From Hyphomicrobium sp. (GTDB lineage: Bacteria; Pseudomonadota; Alphaproteobacteria; Rhizobiales; Hyphomicrobiaceae): 36,073 bases of DNA. Location: positions 1 through 36,073 of the forward strand of contig JABFRT010000040.1 in the NCBI GenBank assembly GCA_013141015.1, written 5' to 3'. Below the pieces are notes generated by a model, which ran no database searches, was not told where the DNA came from, and saw nothing but the letters and a program-made list of their open reading frames with translations. Of the stretch, positions 15,059-24,163 are shown one piece after another; the stretch's first letter is position 1; every line of letters starts with the position of its first letter. The position numbers and the translations under genes were made by a program.

Positions 15059-16246
15059 CTACTCGCCCAACACTCTCAGTACGGCGCGCGCTGCGGCCTC
15101 GCTTGGCATTCCAGACGGCAGCGCGACGCGCGCTGGAATGCGGGCGAGCGCTGCCAATTGCGCGCGCCGTTCTGGGCTTTCGCCAAGCAGCGGGATCAGC
15201 GCATTCGCCAACCGCGCCGCGTTGCAATCTTCTTGCAGGAATTCCGGGAATGCATTTTCGCCAAGCACGAGATTAGCGAGCACCACAGTTTTGGCTTTGA
15301 TCATGCGGCGTAAAAATGGCGCTGCGACCGGATCGACCTTGTAGGCGACTGCCATCGGCAGGTTGGCGAGCGCCAGCTCCAGCGTGACCGTGCCCGACGC
15401 AGCAAGCGCTGCCCGCGCAAGCTTCATGGCCGCGTACTTGTCGGCGTGACCATCGACAATGATGGGCGCGATTTTCCAGTTTTTGCTGCGTGCTTCGATC
15501 AATGGCCTGACATGCGCAACCGCCGGAATGACGACCGCGAGTCCCGGCACCCTGTCGCGCAGCACGGCGACCGTCTCGCCGAACACATCGACAAGCCGCT
15601 CGACCTCTGAACGGCGGCTGCCTGGTAATGCGAGCAGTACGGGCTGGCCCAGTGCAATGCCGGCGCGGGCGGCGAGTGCTGCCGCATCGGCGCTGGCGAT
15701 ATCCGGCAGCCGCTCGATCAGCGGGTGGCCAACATACGTGCAGTGCGGTCCGCCAAGACGCTCATGCGCTTCAGGCTCGAACGGCAGCAGCGCTAAGATC
15801 TCATCGACATAGGCGCGCATTTTTTTCGCCCGCCCCGGCCGCCACGCCCACACGCTTGGGCTGACGTAGTCGATGATCGGAATATGCGGTGCGCGGCGGC
15901 GGATACGCTTGGTGATCGGGTGCGTGAATTCCGGGCTGTCGATGATGATCACCACATCCGGCTGGGCTGCAATCGCGGCATCGACCGTTGTCAACACGCG
16001 GCGGCGCAGGCGTGGCAAGGCTTTGAGAATGTTGAGCGGCCCCATCACCGCGACATCTTCGATGGGAAACAGCGAGACGAGCCCTTCGCCCTCCATCTCG
16101 TGGCCGCCAACACCGGCAAATCGGAACTTGCCTGAACCAAGCGTCTTGAGCCCGGCCATCAACTTTGCGCCGAGTGCATCGCCGGAGTGCTCTCCCGCGA
16201 CGATGAAGATGGTTGTGACGGACCCCGGCGCCGGTACGGCGCTCAT
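15059..16246 (-). CDS. lpxB: Lipid-A-disaccharide synthase (395 aa)
   Basis: LpxB joins UDP-2,3-diacylglucosamine and lipid X to give the lipid A disaccharide at the inner face of the inner membrane. The start is ATG 16246-16244, overlapping the lpxI stop as ATGA. The GT19 family pattern is clear: FIVAGEHSGDALGAKLM at about 14-30, then VVIIIDSPEFTHPI, YVSPSVWAWRPGRAKK (about 127-142), CTYVGHPL and the nucleotide-sugar site ALPGSRRSEVERL (about 205-217). Length is normal for the family. It is the last gene of the lpxD-fabZ-lpxA-lpxI-lpxB series, coupled to lpxI, whose product makes its lipid X substrate. Confidence 0.97.
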   Translation of the reverse strand: MSAVPAPGSVTTIFIVAGEHSGDALGAKLMAGLKTLGSGKFRFAGVGGHEMEGEGLVSLFPIEDVAVMGPLNILKALPRLRRRVLTTVDAAIAAQPDVVIIIDSPEFTHPITKRIRRRAPHIPIIDYVSPSVWAWRPGRAKKMRAYVDEILALLPFEPEAHERLGGPHCTYVGHPLIERLPDIASADAAALAARAGIALGQPVLLALPGSRRSEVERLVDVFGETVAVLRDRVPGLAVVIPAVAHVRPLIEARSKNWKIAPIIVDGHADKYAAMKLARAALAASGTVTLELALANLPMAVAYKVDPVAAPFLRRMIKAKTVVLANLVLGENAFPEFLQEDCNAARLANALIPLLGESPERRAQLAALARIPARVALPSGMPSEAAARAVLRVLGE

Positions 16247-17574
16247 GTGGCGGCAGCCTCGGTCACCTGACCACCGGCGATAAACAGCTTGGCCGCGTCG
16301 GCGCGCGCCACGATGGCGCCGTGGTGCTGCGGGCGGACTTCACGTCCATACATCACGATCAAGCCTTCGAGACCGGCAGCGGCGGCAGCATCGATAATGG
16401 CGTCATCAAGCGCCTGGCGGTGACCGATCACGGCGACGCCCGAGGGCTTGCGTGACGGCTTGAAGAACGCCGCCGCGCGCTCAATCACTTCGACGGGAGA
16501 CTCGCCGGCACCGATCGAGTACACGCGGCCCTTGCGGATCACCAACGCCGAACCGGTGCCGAACTCCGCGAGCGTGCTCATAATGCGCATGCCACGTTGG
16601 ATATCGGCCAGGACTGCGGGCTGCGGATCGATGCCGCCGAAGACCAGTGCATCGCTGTCGACTGAACTATCGCCTCGATACGCGGCGGCGGATAACGCGC
16701 CCTGTGCCATCGCGTCCGAGACACCCGCCACGAACACGCGCTGGCGTTCGGCGGCGCTGATCAATTCAAAGCGGCTCGCGGCCAGCACATAGCCACTCAT
16801 TGCCGCGATGCCGGAGAGCCGCGCGTCAGCCACCTGCTGCACAGTGTCTGGCCCGATCGCCGGCAAATCGACGCGCAAATCCTGACCCGGTTTGGGGCGT
16901 TTGATCAGCACGCCGCGCGAGCGGATCAGCGGATCACCCGCCGCAAGGCGGCGGCGCTCAGCCACACGCGCGACCATGCGGTCGGTGCCTTCCGCGCCTT
17001 CAATCGCTTCAATCTGGCCTTGCGAAATGACCGCCGCCTGGCCGATGTCGTGACGGCCCAACGCCCCGATCAACGCCATGCCGAGCGCAATATCGGCGTC
17101 ATCCGTTTCGCTTGGCCCCAAATCGGTCATCGGTCCATCGCCAACCAGCAATTCCGGCGCGACCTCACCGACACCGCGCACTTTCAAACCGCGCCGTTCA
17201 AACATTTCGATCACCGCGCGCAGCACCGCATCGTCACCGCCAGCGCGGAAGATGCGCAGCACTGCCGGCAATGAGCGCAGAAAGCCGAAATCGGGCTTGG
17301 CGGTTTTGAAGCGCGGACGGACCATGCGCCCAACCAGCACGATGTCTTTGATGCCAGCCCGCTTGAACGACTTAATGGCCTTGCCAACCTCCGCCCAGCT
17401 GGCGTCCGTATGTGAGAATGTTCGAAGCGCGCCTTGCGCCTGGCCTTCGATCATCACCGCATGGACGAAGCCGCCGCGCGCCTCGACACTTCGCGCGATC
17501 TCGACCGGCAAACTCCCGCCGCCAGCGACAATGCCGATACGCAACGGTTCACTCAAGGGACTTTGACCGGACAT
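16243..17574 (-). CDS. lpxI: UDP-2,3-diacylglucosamine pyrophosphatase LpxI with extra C-terminal domain (443 aa)
   Basis: LpxI cleaves UDP-2,3-diacylglucosamine to lipid X and UMP, replacing LpxH in many alphaproteobacteria. The start is ATG 17574-17572. Residues 11-135 are the N-terminal domain (IGIVAGGGSLPVEIA). Residues 140-285 are the DUF1009 catalytic domain, with KPGQDLRVDLPAIG at 228-241, which includes the region of the essential Asp (Caulobacter D225). Known LpxI proteins end at about 280-290 residues. Here about 158 more residues follow (286-443), and they align weakly with residues 160-285 (DIALGMALIGAL with DIQRGMRIMSTL). The extension lacks the KPGQDLR motif. The extra domain is unusual. 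Confidence 0.93.
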   Translation of the reverse strand: MSGQSPLSEPLRIGIVAGGGSLPVEIARSVEARGGFVHAVMIEGQAQGALRTFSHTDASWAEVGKAIKSFKRAGIKDIVLVGRMVRPRFKTAKPDFGFLRSLPAVLRIFRAGGDDAVLRAVIEMFERRGLKVRGVGEVAPELLVGDGPMTDLGPSETDDADIALGMALIGALGRHDIGQAAVISQGQIEAIEGAEGTDRMVARVAERRRLAAGDPLIRSRGVLIKRPKPGQDLRVDLPAIGPDTVQQVADARLSGIAAMSGYVLAASRFELISAAERQRVFVAGVSDAMAQGALSAAAYRGDSSVDSDALVFGGIDPQPAVLADIQRGMRIMSTLAEFGTGSALVIRKGRVYSIGAGESPVEVIERAAAFFKPSRKPSGVAVIGHRQALDDAIIDAAAAAGLEGLIVMYGREVRPQHHGAIVARADAAKLFIAGGQVTEAAAT

Positions 17575-17666
17575 GTTACTCTTGCCAGACTGAACTCTAG
17601 TGCCAAGACTTAACTCGCGTGCGAAACGTCAGCGTGCGCCTAACCGCCTGGCCCCCCGGCCTCCCG

Positions 17667-18473
17667 TCAAGCGTCCGCGCCCGATCCCGGCGTGCACAGC
17701 GAACGCTTGCCGCCAGCCCGGATGAAGGCGATGATTTCGTCAACAATAGGTTGGCCGGAGAATTCCGCCGCCACATCCTCGACCCGCTCCATCAGCGTCC
17801 CCTCGGCCGCAAACAGCAGTCTGTAAGCGCGCCGCAAGCCGTGGATGTCGGTGCGCGAGAAGCCGCGCCGTTGCAGACCAATAATGTTGAGGCCCGACAA
17901 ATAGGCGCGGTTTCCAAGCGCCATTCCATACGGGATCAAATCGTTTTCGAGACCCGACATGCCGCCGACAAATGCGTGCGCGCCGACGCGCGCGAATTGA
18001 ATGACCGCCGCGCCGCCGCCAATGATCACGTAATCGCCGACTGTGCAGTGACCGGCGAGCATGACGTTGTTTGAAAAGATGACGTTGTTGCCGACAATGC
18101 AATCGTGGCCGACGTGGCTGTTGGCAAGAAATGCGCAACGGTCGCCAATCTTGGTGACGGACCCGCCACCAGCCGTGCCCGGGTTCATCGTCACGCCTTC
18201 GCGGATGATGCAATCGTCACCAACCGTCAACGAACACGGCTCGCCACTGAACTTCAAATCCTGCGGCTGATGACCGATGGAGGCGAACGGGAAGATCCGC
18301 GTCCGCGCGCCGATGGCCGTGGTGCCGGCAACAACCGCATGACTGACGAGTTCGACGCCATCGCCCAGCGTCACGCCGCGGCCGACCATACAGAACGGCC
18401 CGACCTTCACGCCCGCGCCGAGCGTCGCTCCGTCTTCGACAATCGCCGACGGGTGAATGACGTTATCAGCCAT
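17667..18473 (-). CDS. lpxA: UDP-N-acetylglucosamine acyltransferase (268 aa)
   Basis: LpxA moves a 3-hydroxyacyl chain from ACP to UDP-GlcNAc, the first step of lipid A synthesis. The start is ATG 18473-18471; the frame is open further upstream, but only inside fabZ, which it overlaps by eight bases. The N-terminal 190 residues are left-handed beta-helix hexapeptide repeats. The catalytic His is in [13 protein letters not shown], and the C-terminal helical part starts at about 200 ([14 protein letters not shown]). Length is normal for the family (262 in E. coli). The fabZ-lpxA overlap suggests coupled synthesis of two enzymes that compete for the same 3-hydroxyacyl-ACP pool. Confidence 0.97.
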   Translation of the reverse strand: MADNVIHPSAIVEDGATLGAGVKVGPFCMVGRGVTLGDGVELVSHAVVAGTTAIGARTRIFPFASIGHQPQDLKFSGEPCSLTVGDDCIIREGVTMNPGTAGGGSVTKIGDRCAFLANSHVGHDCIVGNNVIFSNNVMLAGHCTVGDYVIIGGGAAVIQFARVGAHAFVGGMSGLENDLIPYGMALGNRAYLSGLNIIGLQRRGFSRTDIHGLRRAYRLLFAAEGTLMERVEDVAAEFSGQPIVDEIIAFIRAGGKRSLCTPGSGADA

Positions 18474-18969
18474 GTTTGCTCGCAAACGCCTTGGCATCGG
18501 CCGTGTCGGCGAGCATGGCGCTGATTTCAGCTTCGGCAACCGTGAAGCCGTTGACCTTGGCTTCGCCGGCAAAGCGCCAAACGCGGCCACGGTTGCGGAT
18601 CTTCTTGACGTGATAGTGGATCTGATCGCCGGGCAGCACAGGCTTGCGGAACTTGGCGTTGTCGATGCCCATGAAGTAGACGAGTTCGGCCTTGTAGTCT
18701 TCGCCGATGCTCGACACGCATAGCGCGCCGGCCGTCTGCGCCAAACCTTCAATGATCAGCACGCCCGGCATAACCGGGAACTGCGGAAAGTGGCCTTGAA
18801 AAAACGGCTCGTTGATCGTCACGTTCTTGACGCCGACGCAACTCGCGTCACCGTCCATGTCGTACATGCGGTCAACCATCAAAAACGGATAGCGGTGCGG
18901 CAGAAGCTTCATCACCCGCGCGATGTCGGCGGTGCCCAAAGTGGCTTTTGCCGGGCTCTTATCGTCCAT
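18466..18969 (-). CDS. fabZ: 3-hydroxyacyl-ACP dehydratase FabZ (167 aa)
   Basis: FabZ dehydrates 3-hydroxyacyl-ACP in fatty-acid elongation and competes with LpxA and LpxD for substrate. ATG 18969-18967 was chosen, with GGGAG ten bases upstream; an in-frame TTG at 19014 is less likely. The hot-dog fold signature is complete: the active-site His in [31 protein letters not shown], and the active-site Glu in [12 protein letters not shown]. The C-terminus ([17 protein letters not shown]) is slightly longer than in E. coli (151 aa). It lies 74 bases downstream of lpxD and overlaps lpxA. Confidence 0.96.
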   Translation of the reverse strand: MDDKSPAKATLGTADIARVMKLLPHRYPFLMVDRMYDMDGDASCVGVKNVTINEPFFQGHFPQFPVMPGVLIIEGLAQTAGALCVSSIGEDYKAELVYFMGIDNAKFRKPVLPGDQIHYHVKKIRNRGRVWRFAGEAKVNGFTVAEAEISAMLADTADAKAFASKHG

Positions 18970-19043
18970 ATCCTTCAAACTCCCGAAACCCAAAGTCGTG
19001 GCTGCGGCACCCAAGAATTGGCGCCACCCTGTTGGCTTATACT

Positions 19044-20096
19044 CTAGTCGGCTTGGCCGTCACCGGCACCGCCCTTCATCCGCTCCACAAGCCGCTTCAA
19101 CAACGCGTATTCCCGCGCCTGCTGGCGCAACGGTTTGGCGGGCGTACCCAGATAACGGGCACCCGGCGGCACGTCATGTGTCGCGTGCGATGCACCGCCG
19201 ATCTGCGCGCCGCTGCCGATCTTGATGTGGCCGACGCTGCCCGACTGGCCGCCCATGACGACGAAGTCGCCAAGCTCGGCCGAGCCAGAAATGCCGGTCA
19301 TCGCCACGATCACGCAGTGACGCCCCATGACCACGTTGTGCCCGATCTGGACAAGATTATCAATTTTCGTGCCCTCTCCGATAATCGTATCCTTAAGGGC
19401 ACCACGGTCTATGGTTGTATTGGAGCCGATCTCCACATCGTCTTGGATGATCACCCGGCCAATCTGCGGCACCTTCAGGTGGCCCGTCCGGCCCATTGCG
19501 AAGCCGAAACCGTCCTGGCCGATACGCACGCCCGAATGGATGATGACACGGTCGCCGACCAGCGCATGCGTGATGGTTGCCAGCGCGCCGATGTAGCTAT
19601 CGCGACCGATCGAGACCCGGGCGCCGATGACTGCGCCTGCGGCAATCCGCGTACCACGGCCAATCTGCGCTTCAGCCCCAATAATCGCCCCCGGCTCGAT
19701 CAATACGCCATCTTCAAGCTTGGCCGACGGGTCAACTGGCGGCGCGCCGGCTTTGGCGGCCATCGGGTGCATAGACTGCGGATAGAACAGGTGCAGCGCG
19801 CGGGCGAAGCCGTGATAGGGCTGGGCTGTGATCAGTGCGGCGGTTGATTTTGGCAGCCGTGGCGCGAGCTGCGGCGCCACCAGACAGGCGCCCGCCGTCG
19901 TCGTTGCCAACTGCGCCAGATACTTTTTGTTGGTGTCGATAAAGGCTACGTGGTTGGCGCCTGCTTCCGACAACGGCCGCACATCGTCGATCAAACCATG
20001 CGGGTTAGCATCCGGCCCAACAATCGCTCCGGTGGCCTTGGCGACATCCGCAAGCGTGAATGGCCCGGCGCGATCAAAGAACCCGGGATGTTCCAT
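19044..20096 (-). CDS. lpxD: UDP-3-O-acylglucosamine N-acyltransferase (350 aa)
   Basis: LpxD adds the second 3-hydroxyacyl chain (N-linked) in lipid A synthesis. The start is ATG 20096-20094, with GGAGG about 11 bases upstream. The N-terminal uridine-binding domain (about 1-100) contains [15 protein letters not shown]. The hexapeptide beta-helix follows at about 115-310, with the conserved catalytic His region [14 protein letters not shown]-terminal helix ([18 protein letters not shown]) completes the family layout. It stands between bamA and fabZ. In many proteobacteria skp lies between bamA and lpxD, but none is present here. Confidence 0.97.
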   Translation of the reverse strand: MEHPGFFDRAGPFTLADVAKATGAIVGPDANPHGLIDDVRPLSEAGANHVAFIDTNKKYLAQLATTTAGACLVAPQLAPRLPKSTAALITAQPYHGFARALHLFYPQSMHPMAAKAGAPPVDPSAKLEDGVLIEPGAIIGAEAQIGRGTRIAAGAVIGARVSIGRDSYIGALATITHALVGDRVIIHSGVRIGQDGFGFAMGRTGHLKVPQIGRVIIQDDVEIGSNTTIDRGALKDTIIGEGTKIDNLVQIGHNVVMGRHCVIVAMTGISGSAELGDFVVMGGQSGSVGHIKIGSGAQIGGASHATHDVPPGARYLGTPAKPLRQQAREYALLKRLVERMKGGAGDGQAD

Positions 20097-20144
20097 CGTC
20101 AGACCCGCCTCCGGCAGACTTATGTTTGGTCTCTGTCTCTCTTT

Positions 20145-20173
20145 GAGACTTTGAGAGATGCGAGACTTTGAGA
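20145..20173. repeat. Two direct copies of GAGACTTTGAGA between lpxD and bamA
   Basis: The 12-mer GAGACTTTGAGA occurs at 20145-20156 and again at 20162-20173, 17 bases apart. It lies about 50 bases upstream of the lpxD start. It could be an operator for a regulator of lpxD or a chance slippage product. No -35/-10 pair is clear around it. Confidence 0.4.
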
Positions 20174-20177
20174 ACAG

Positions 20178-20213
20178 AACCGGCGCGATGGCAAGTCTGC
20201 CAGCGCGCCGGTT
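20178..20213 (-). terminator. Strong hairpin after bamA
   Basis: AACCGGCGCG (20178-20187) pairs with CGCGCCGGTT (20204-20213), and TGGCA (20089+100 to 20193) pairs with TGCCA (20198-20202), with loop AGTC. This gives 15 pairs with one A/G mismatch. In the bamA direction it is followed by a moderately T-rich stretch (TTCTGTTCTC). It may stop or attenuate transcription between bamA and lpxD, so lpxD may have its own promoter. Confidence 0.6.
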
Positions 20214-20264
20214 GAAACTTTGATGCGCCGCAGTTTCCCGCGTTAAACGCTTACAGTTGAGCCC

Positions 20265-22667
20265 TTAGAACTTGGTCGAAGCACCGAAGCGGAACTGCTG
20301 TTCTTTGTCGACCGTCGCCTTTGAAAGAACTTCGGCGTAGTCCATACGCAACGGACCGACCGGCGAGTTCCACATCAAGCTGGCACCGACGGAGGCGCGG
20401 ATCGTGTTTTCGTCAGAAAGACAAACACCTACGAAGTTTCCTGCTGCCAAGAATTTGCTTAGCCTTGCCACCAACATCCCACAGCGAGCCAGCATCCGCA
20501 AACACAGCACCTGAGATACCAAGATCATCAGGAATGAACGGGATCGGGAAGCGGACTTCGGCTGTCGCAGCCCAGTACGACGTGCCGCCGAGCGCATCAC
20601 CCCGGCCACCGGCCGTCATATCGCGCGCACCGTAACCTGCCCGTTCAAAGCCGCGCACGGTTTCGCCGCCCTTAAAGTAGCTGTCCAGGATCTTGACGTC
20701 ATCGCCGCCCCAACCTTGGATATGACCGCCGATCACGCGGCCGATAAGCGTAATCTTTTCGGTGATCGGGTAGTAGGCGCGGGCTTCTGCGCCGACCTTC
20801 CAGTAGTTGACGTCGCCGCCGAGACCAGCAAACTCGTCTTCGAGCTGCAGGTAGAAGCCGCGGGTCGGGTTCTTTGGATGGTTACGACCGTCGTAGGTCA
20901 GCGTCGTGCCAACCAATGAGGTCCAGTAGGCTTCGTTCTTACACAGTTTGCGGCGGCAGCATTGAGTACTGTATCACCGCACGCCTCTTTGATGGCCAAC
21001 GAAGCACCAGGCGACACATCATAAATCTCGTCGCGCGACAGGCCGTAGTGGGTCTGCATCCACAGGTTCTCAGCAAGCGGGAAGCCGAGACGAACCTGGC
21101 CGCCCGACTTGCGCTGCTTGAAGCCCGACTGCTTGGTCTGGTCAACTTCCTTATGATAGAGGTCGAAACCAGCCGACAAATTGCGGTCCAGGAAGCGCGG
21201 TTCGGTGAACGACAGATCGATCTGCATCCGCTCAAACGAGCCAGCAAGTTTCAAGCGCAAGAACTGACCGTTGCCGAGCAAGTTGCGTTCAGTGATCGAT
21301 ACGTCGCCAATCACGCCTTCATTGGTCGAGAAGCCAGCACCAAACGACAGTTCACCTGTGGACTGTTCTGTCAACTCGACATCGAGCACGACGCGATCAG
21401 GAGATGAACCCGGGCGGCGCTTAACTTCAGCGGCCTTGAAGATGCCAAGACCCATCAAGCGCTTCTTGGCGCGATCCACCATCAGCGGGTTGTAAGCGTC
21501 ACCTTCAGCCAAGCGGAACTCGCGGCGGATCACGTGATCCTTAGTGCGCTCGTTGCCGACAATATTGATGCGCTCGATGTAGATGCGCGGACCTTCGTCA
21601 ACGACATAGGTGATGCCGATGGTGTGGCTTGAAACGTCTGGCACGGCGCGCGGACGCACGCGGGCAAACGCGTAGCCCTTTTCAGCAATAGCCAGGGTCA
21701 GCTTTTCCGTGGTCTTGTCGATCAAGGACGCGTTGTAAACGTCGCCCGCCGCAGTCAGCAATTCGCCGGTGTAGGCTTCAGCCGGAACTTCCGCCAAAGA
21801 GCTTTCGATATTCACCGCGCCGAAGTTGTAAAGTTCGCCCTCTTCGACAGCAAAGGTGATGATGAAGCCGGTGCCGTCCGGATCAAGCTCAGCATTGCCG
21901 GCCGTCACGGTGGCGTCGGCGTAGCCGTTCTTCAGGTAATACTGACGGATCAACTCGCGGTCGAGGCTCATACGATCCGGATCGTAAATGCTGGTGCCCT
22001 TGAGGAAGTCGAACCAACCGGTCTGCGTCGTTGAAATGATGTCGCGCAGCTGACCGTCCGAAAAGGCGCGGTTGCCGACGAAATTGATGCCCTTGACCTT
22101 GGTCGCGCCACCTTCGGTGATTTCGAACACCAAGTTGATGCGATCCTGTTCAAGCTCGATAATCTTCGGCTCAACAGCGGCCGCGAACCGGCCCTGGCGG
22201 CGGTAGACATCGAGGATGCGCTGCACATCGCCTTGGGCGCGGGCGCGGGTAAAAACGGAGCGCGGCTTCAACTGCACTTCAGCGGTCAACGTTGGGGTAT
22301 CGACTTCGCTGTTGCCTTCGAAGGCCACCTGATTGATGACCGGATTTTCTTTGACGGTAACGACCAGCGTCGAGCCCTGCGGATCGATTTTGACGTCGGC
22401 GAACAAGCCCGTTGCGAACAGCGACTTGATCGACGCATCGACCTTGGCAGCGCTGTAGGTCTGGCCGGGCGAAATCTGCAAATACGAGCGAACCGTTTCC
22501 GGCTCAACGCGGCGATTGCCAACGACTTCAATAGATTTAACAACGCCCTGAGCGAACGCTGGCCCTGAAAGCCAAGCTGCGTCCCCCATCGCGGCCACCG
22601 GCGCTAGAGCCGCCAGCGCCAAGGAGACGCGCAAACTGCTCGCCAAGATGATCCGAATAATATGCAT
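20265..22667 (-). CDS. bamA: Outer-membrane protein assembly factor BamA, with two frameshifts as sequenced (about 800 aa)
   Basis: BamA inserts beta-barrel proteins into the outer membrane. ATG 22667-22665 starts a signal peptide of about 40 residues ending GPAFAQ; five POTRA domains follow (first GVVKSIEVVGNRRVEPETV), then the barrel. The reading is broken twice. Near 20920-20940 the frame must shift back one base (GTAAGAAC probably lost a base) to go from NAAAANCV to EAYWTSLVGTTLTYDGRNHP. Near 20420-20470 a second shift is needed, from DVGGKAKQIL to AAGNFVGVCLSDENT. All three pieces encode good BamA, including the VRGF motif in GGETVRGFERAGYGARD and the C-terminal Phe of GASTKF. BamA is essential, so base-call or assembly errors are likelier than real inactivation. 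Confidence 0.9.
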
Positions 22668-22685
22668 CCGCGGTTTAGCCCTCGT

Positions 22686-22726
22686 CTGCCGCTGACCCCC
22701 AACAAAATGCGTACTGTCAGCGGCAG
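22686..22726 (-). promoter_or_regulatory. Perfect 11-bp inverted repeat in the bamA leader
   Basis: CTGCCGCTGAC (22686-22696) pairs perfectly with GTCAGCGGCAG (22716-22726) across a 19-base loop. The stem ends 18 bases before the bamA start codon. It has no T run. It could be a leader hairpin that tunes bamA translation or a protein-binding site. A second palindrome, GTGCA-TAAT-TGCAC, lies at 22743-22756. No further gene is seen in the 237 bases between rseP and bamA. Confidence 0.55.
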
Positions 22727-22904
22727 CATCGCATTCATTGCAGTGCATAATTGCACCAAGTCCGAACCCTGCCCGCACCTGTTCAGTCCCCCCGAATCAG
22801 GCCGGCTAGATCGCGTACTTCAACCACGCTTTTAACGATTCATAAACGGTCCGGGAAGTGGTAAGATTACGCCACTGCCTAGGTTTTTTCAGGCGAGGCC
22901 GGCT

Positions 22905-24056
22905 TTAACCGACCCCGAGAGTCCTTCGAACGATACTGGATATGTCGTTGTAGAACACGAAGGCCATAAGCATCATCAAAAGCGCCAAACCGACCTGGAA
23001 ACCAGCCAGCTGAATGCGCTCGCTCAACGGTTTGCGGAACAGACCTTCGTACGCATAGAACAAAAGGTGTCCGCCGTCGAGCACGGGGATGGGCAACAGG
23101 TTGAGGAAGCCAATATTGGCTGAAATAAAGGCAATCCAACGGAAAAGTGGCTCGAGGCCCATCTCCGCGACCTTGCCCGTTACCTCGGCCATCATCAACG
23201 GCCCGCCCATCTGTTCGGCCGATTGGCGGCGGCTTAACATGTCGCCCATGCCCATCAGGGTGGCTTTGATGTTGCCATAGGTCTCCGTCACGCCCCGGCC
23301 TACAGCCTCCAGTGGGCCAACAGCATGGGTCTGAACCTTGTCCGGGGAGATCGAGCGCTGAATGCCGATCAAGCCGCGGCGAAACGTCCGCCCGAAGGTA
23401 TCGCGCTTTTCCTCAACCGCCGGCGTCGCCGTCAGGAGCACCTGTTCGCCGTTGCGCTCAACGACAAAAGTTAACTGCTGCCCAGCGCTGACGCTGACGA
23501 TCTTCTGCAGATCTTCAAAGCTTTCGATGCCGGTGTCACCGATCTTGAGAATCTTGTCGCCAGCCAAGAACCCGGCCTTGGCGGCCGGCATATCGGACAC
23601 GACTGAATCGACAAAAGCCGGCATCACGCGGATCCCGACCGCCATGTTGAGGCCGGCGTAAAGCACTATGGCCAATAGGAAATTTGCAATTGGACCGGCA
23701 GCAACCACAGCCGCGCGCTGCGACACGGGCTTGGCGTGGAACGATCCTTCGCGCTCGGTCGCCGACATGCGCTCAAGCGCTTCAGGTGAAGGCTTGGAGG
23801 CAGCATTCTCGTCATCTACGAATTTGACGTAGCCACCGAGCGGTATCCAAGCGAACCGCCAACGCGTGCCGTGTTTGTCGCTAAAACCAAAGATTTCAGG
23901 GCCAAAACCGATGGAAAAGGCTTTGACGGTCACGCCGCACCAGCGCGCGACCAGAAAATGACCAAGCTCATGGATAAACACCACGAACGTGAGCACGAGC
24001 AGGAACACGATCCCGTAATGCCAGATCCAGCCCGCCATCGACGCCAATTGGTCCAT
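22905..24056 (-). CDS. rseP: RIP metalloprotease RseP (site-2 protease) (383 aa)
   Basis: RseP cuts transmembrane anti-sigma factors and remnant signal peptides within the inner membrane. ATG 24056-24054 was chosen, with AGGAG about 11 bases upstream; an in-frame reading 26 codons longer is Arg/Gln-rich and unlikely. The zinc motif is HELGH in VFIHELGHFLVARWCG at about 27-31, and the third ligand motif is LLPIPVLDGGHLL near 325-337. One PDZ domain is visible (about 135-210, MPAAKAGFLAGDKILKIGD), where E. coli RseP has two. It has four predicted membrane helices. It lies between dxr and bamA in the usual order. Confidence 0.95.
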   Translation of the reverse strand: MDQLASMAGWIWHYGIVFLLVLTFVVFIHELGHFLVARWCGVTVKAFSIGFGPEIFGFSDKHGTRWRFAWIPLGGYVKFVDDENAASKPSPEALERMSATEREGSFHAKPVSQRAAVVAAGPIANFLLAIVLYAGLNMAVGIRVMPAFVDSVVSDMPAAKAGFLAGDKILKIGDTGIESFEDLQKIVSVSAGQQLTFVVERNGEQVLLTATPAVEEKRDTFGRTFRRGLIGIQRSISPDKVQTHAVGPLEAVGRGVTETYGNIKATLMGMGDMLSRRQSAEQMGGPLMMAEVTGKVAEMGLEPLFRWIAFISANIGFLNLLPIPVLDGGHLLFYAYEGLFRKPLSERIQLAGFQVGLALLMMLMAFVFYNDISSIVRRTLGVG

Positions 24057-24163
24057 TCGCTTCGCTTCTCCTGTCGGGCCTGTCTGGTCTTGTCTGGCTG
24101 AACGGCGGGGCAAGCACCCGCAACCCGCCTGCAAAGGCCCGGCTTCTGTTTGAGTCTCAGCTG

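Noticed and set aside
20097-20264. Missing skp between bamA and lpxD
   Set aside because: Only 168 bases lie there and no frame fits; absence at this place is known in other Hyphomicrobiales, so it is not notable alone.
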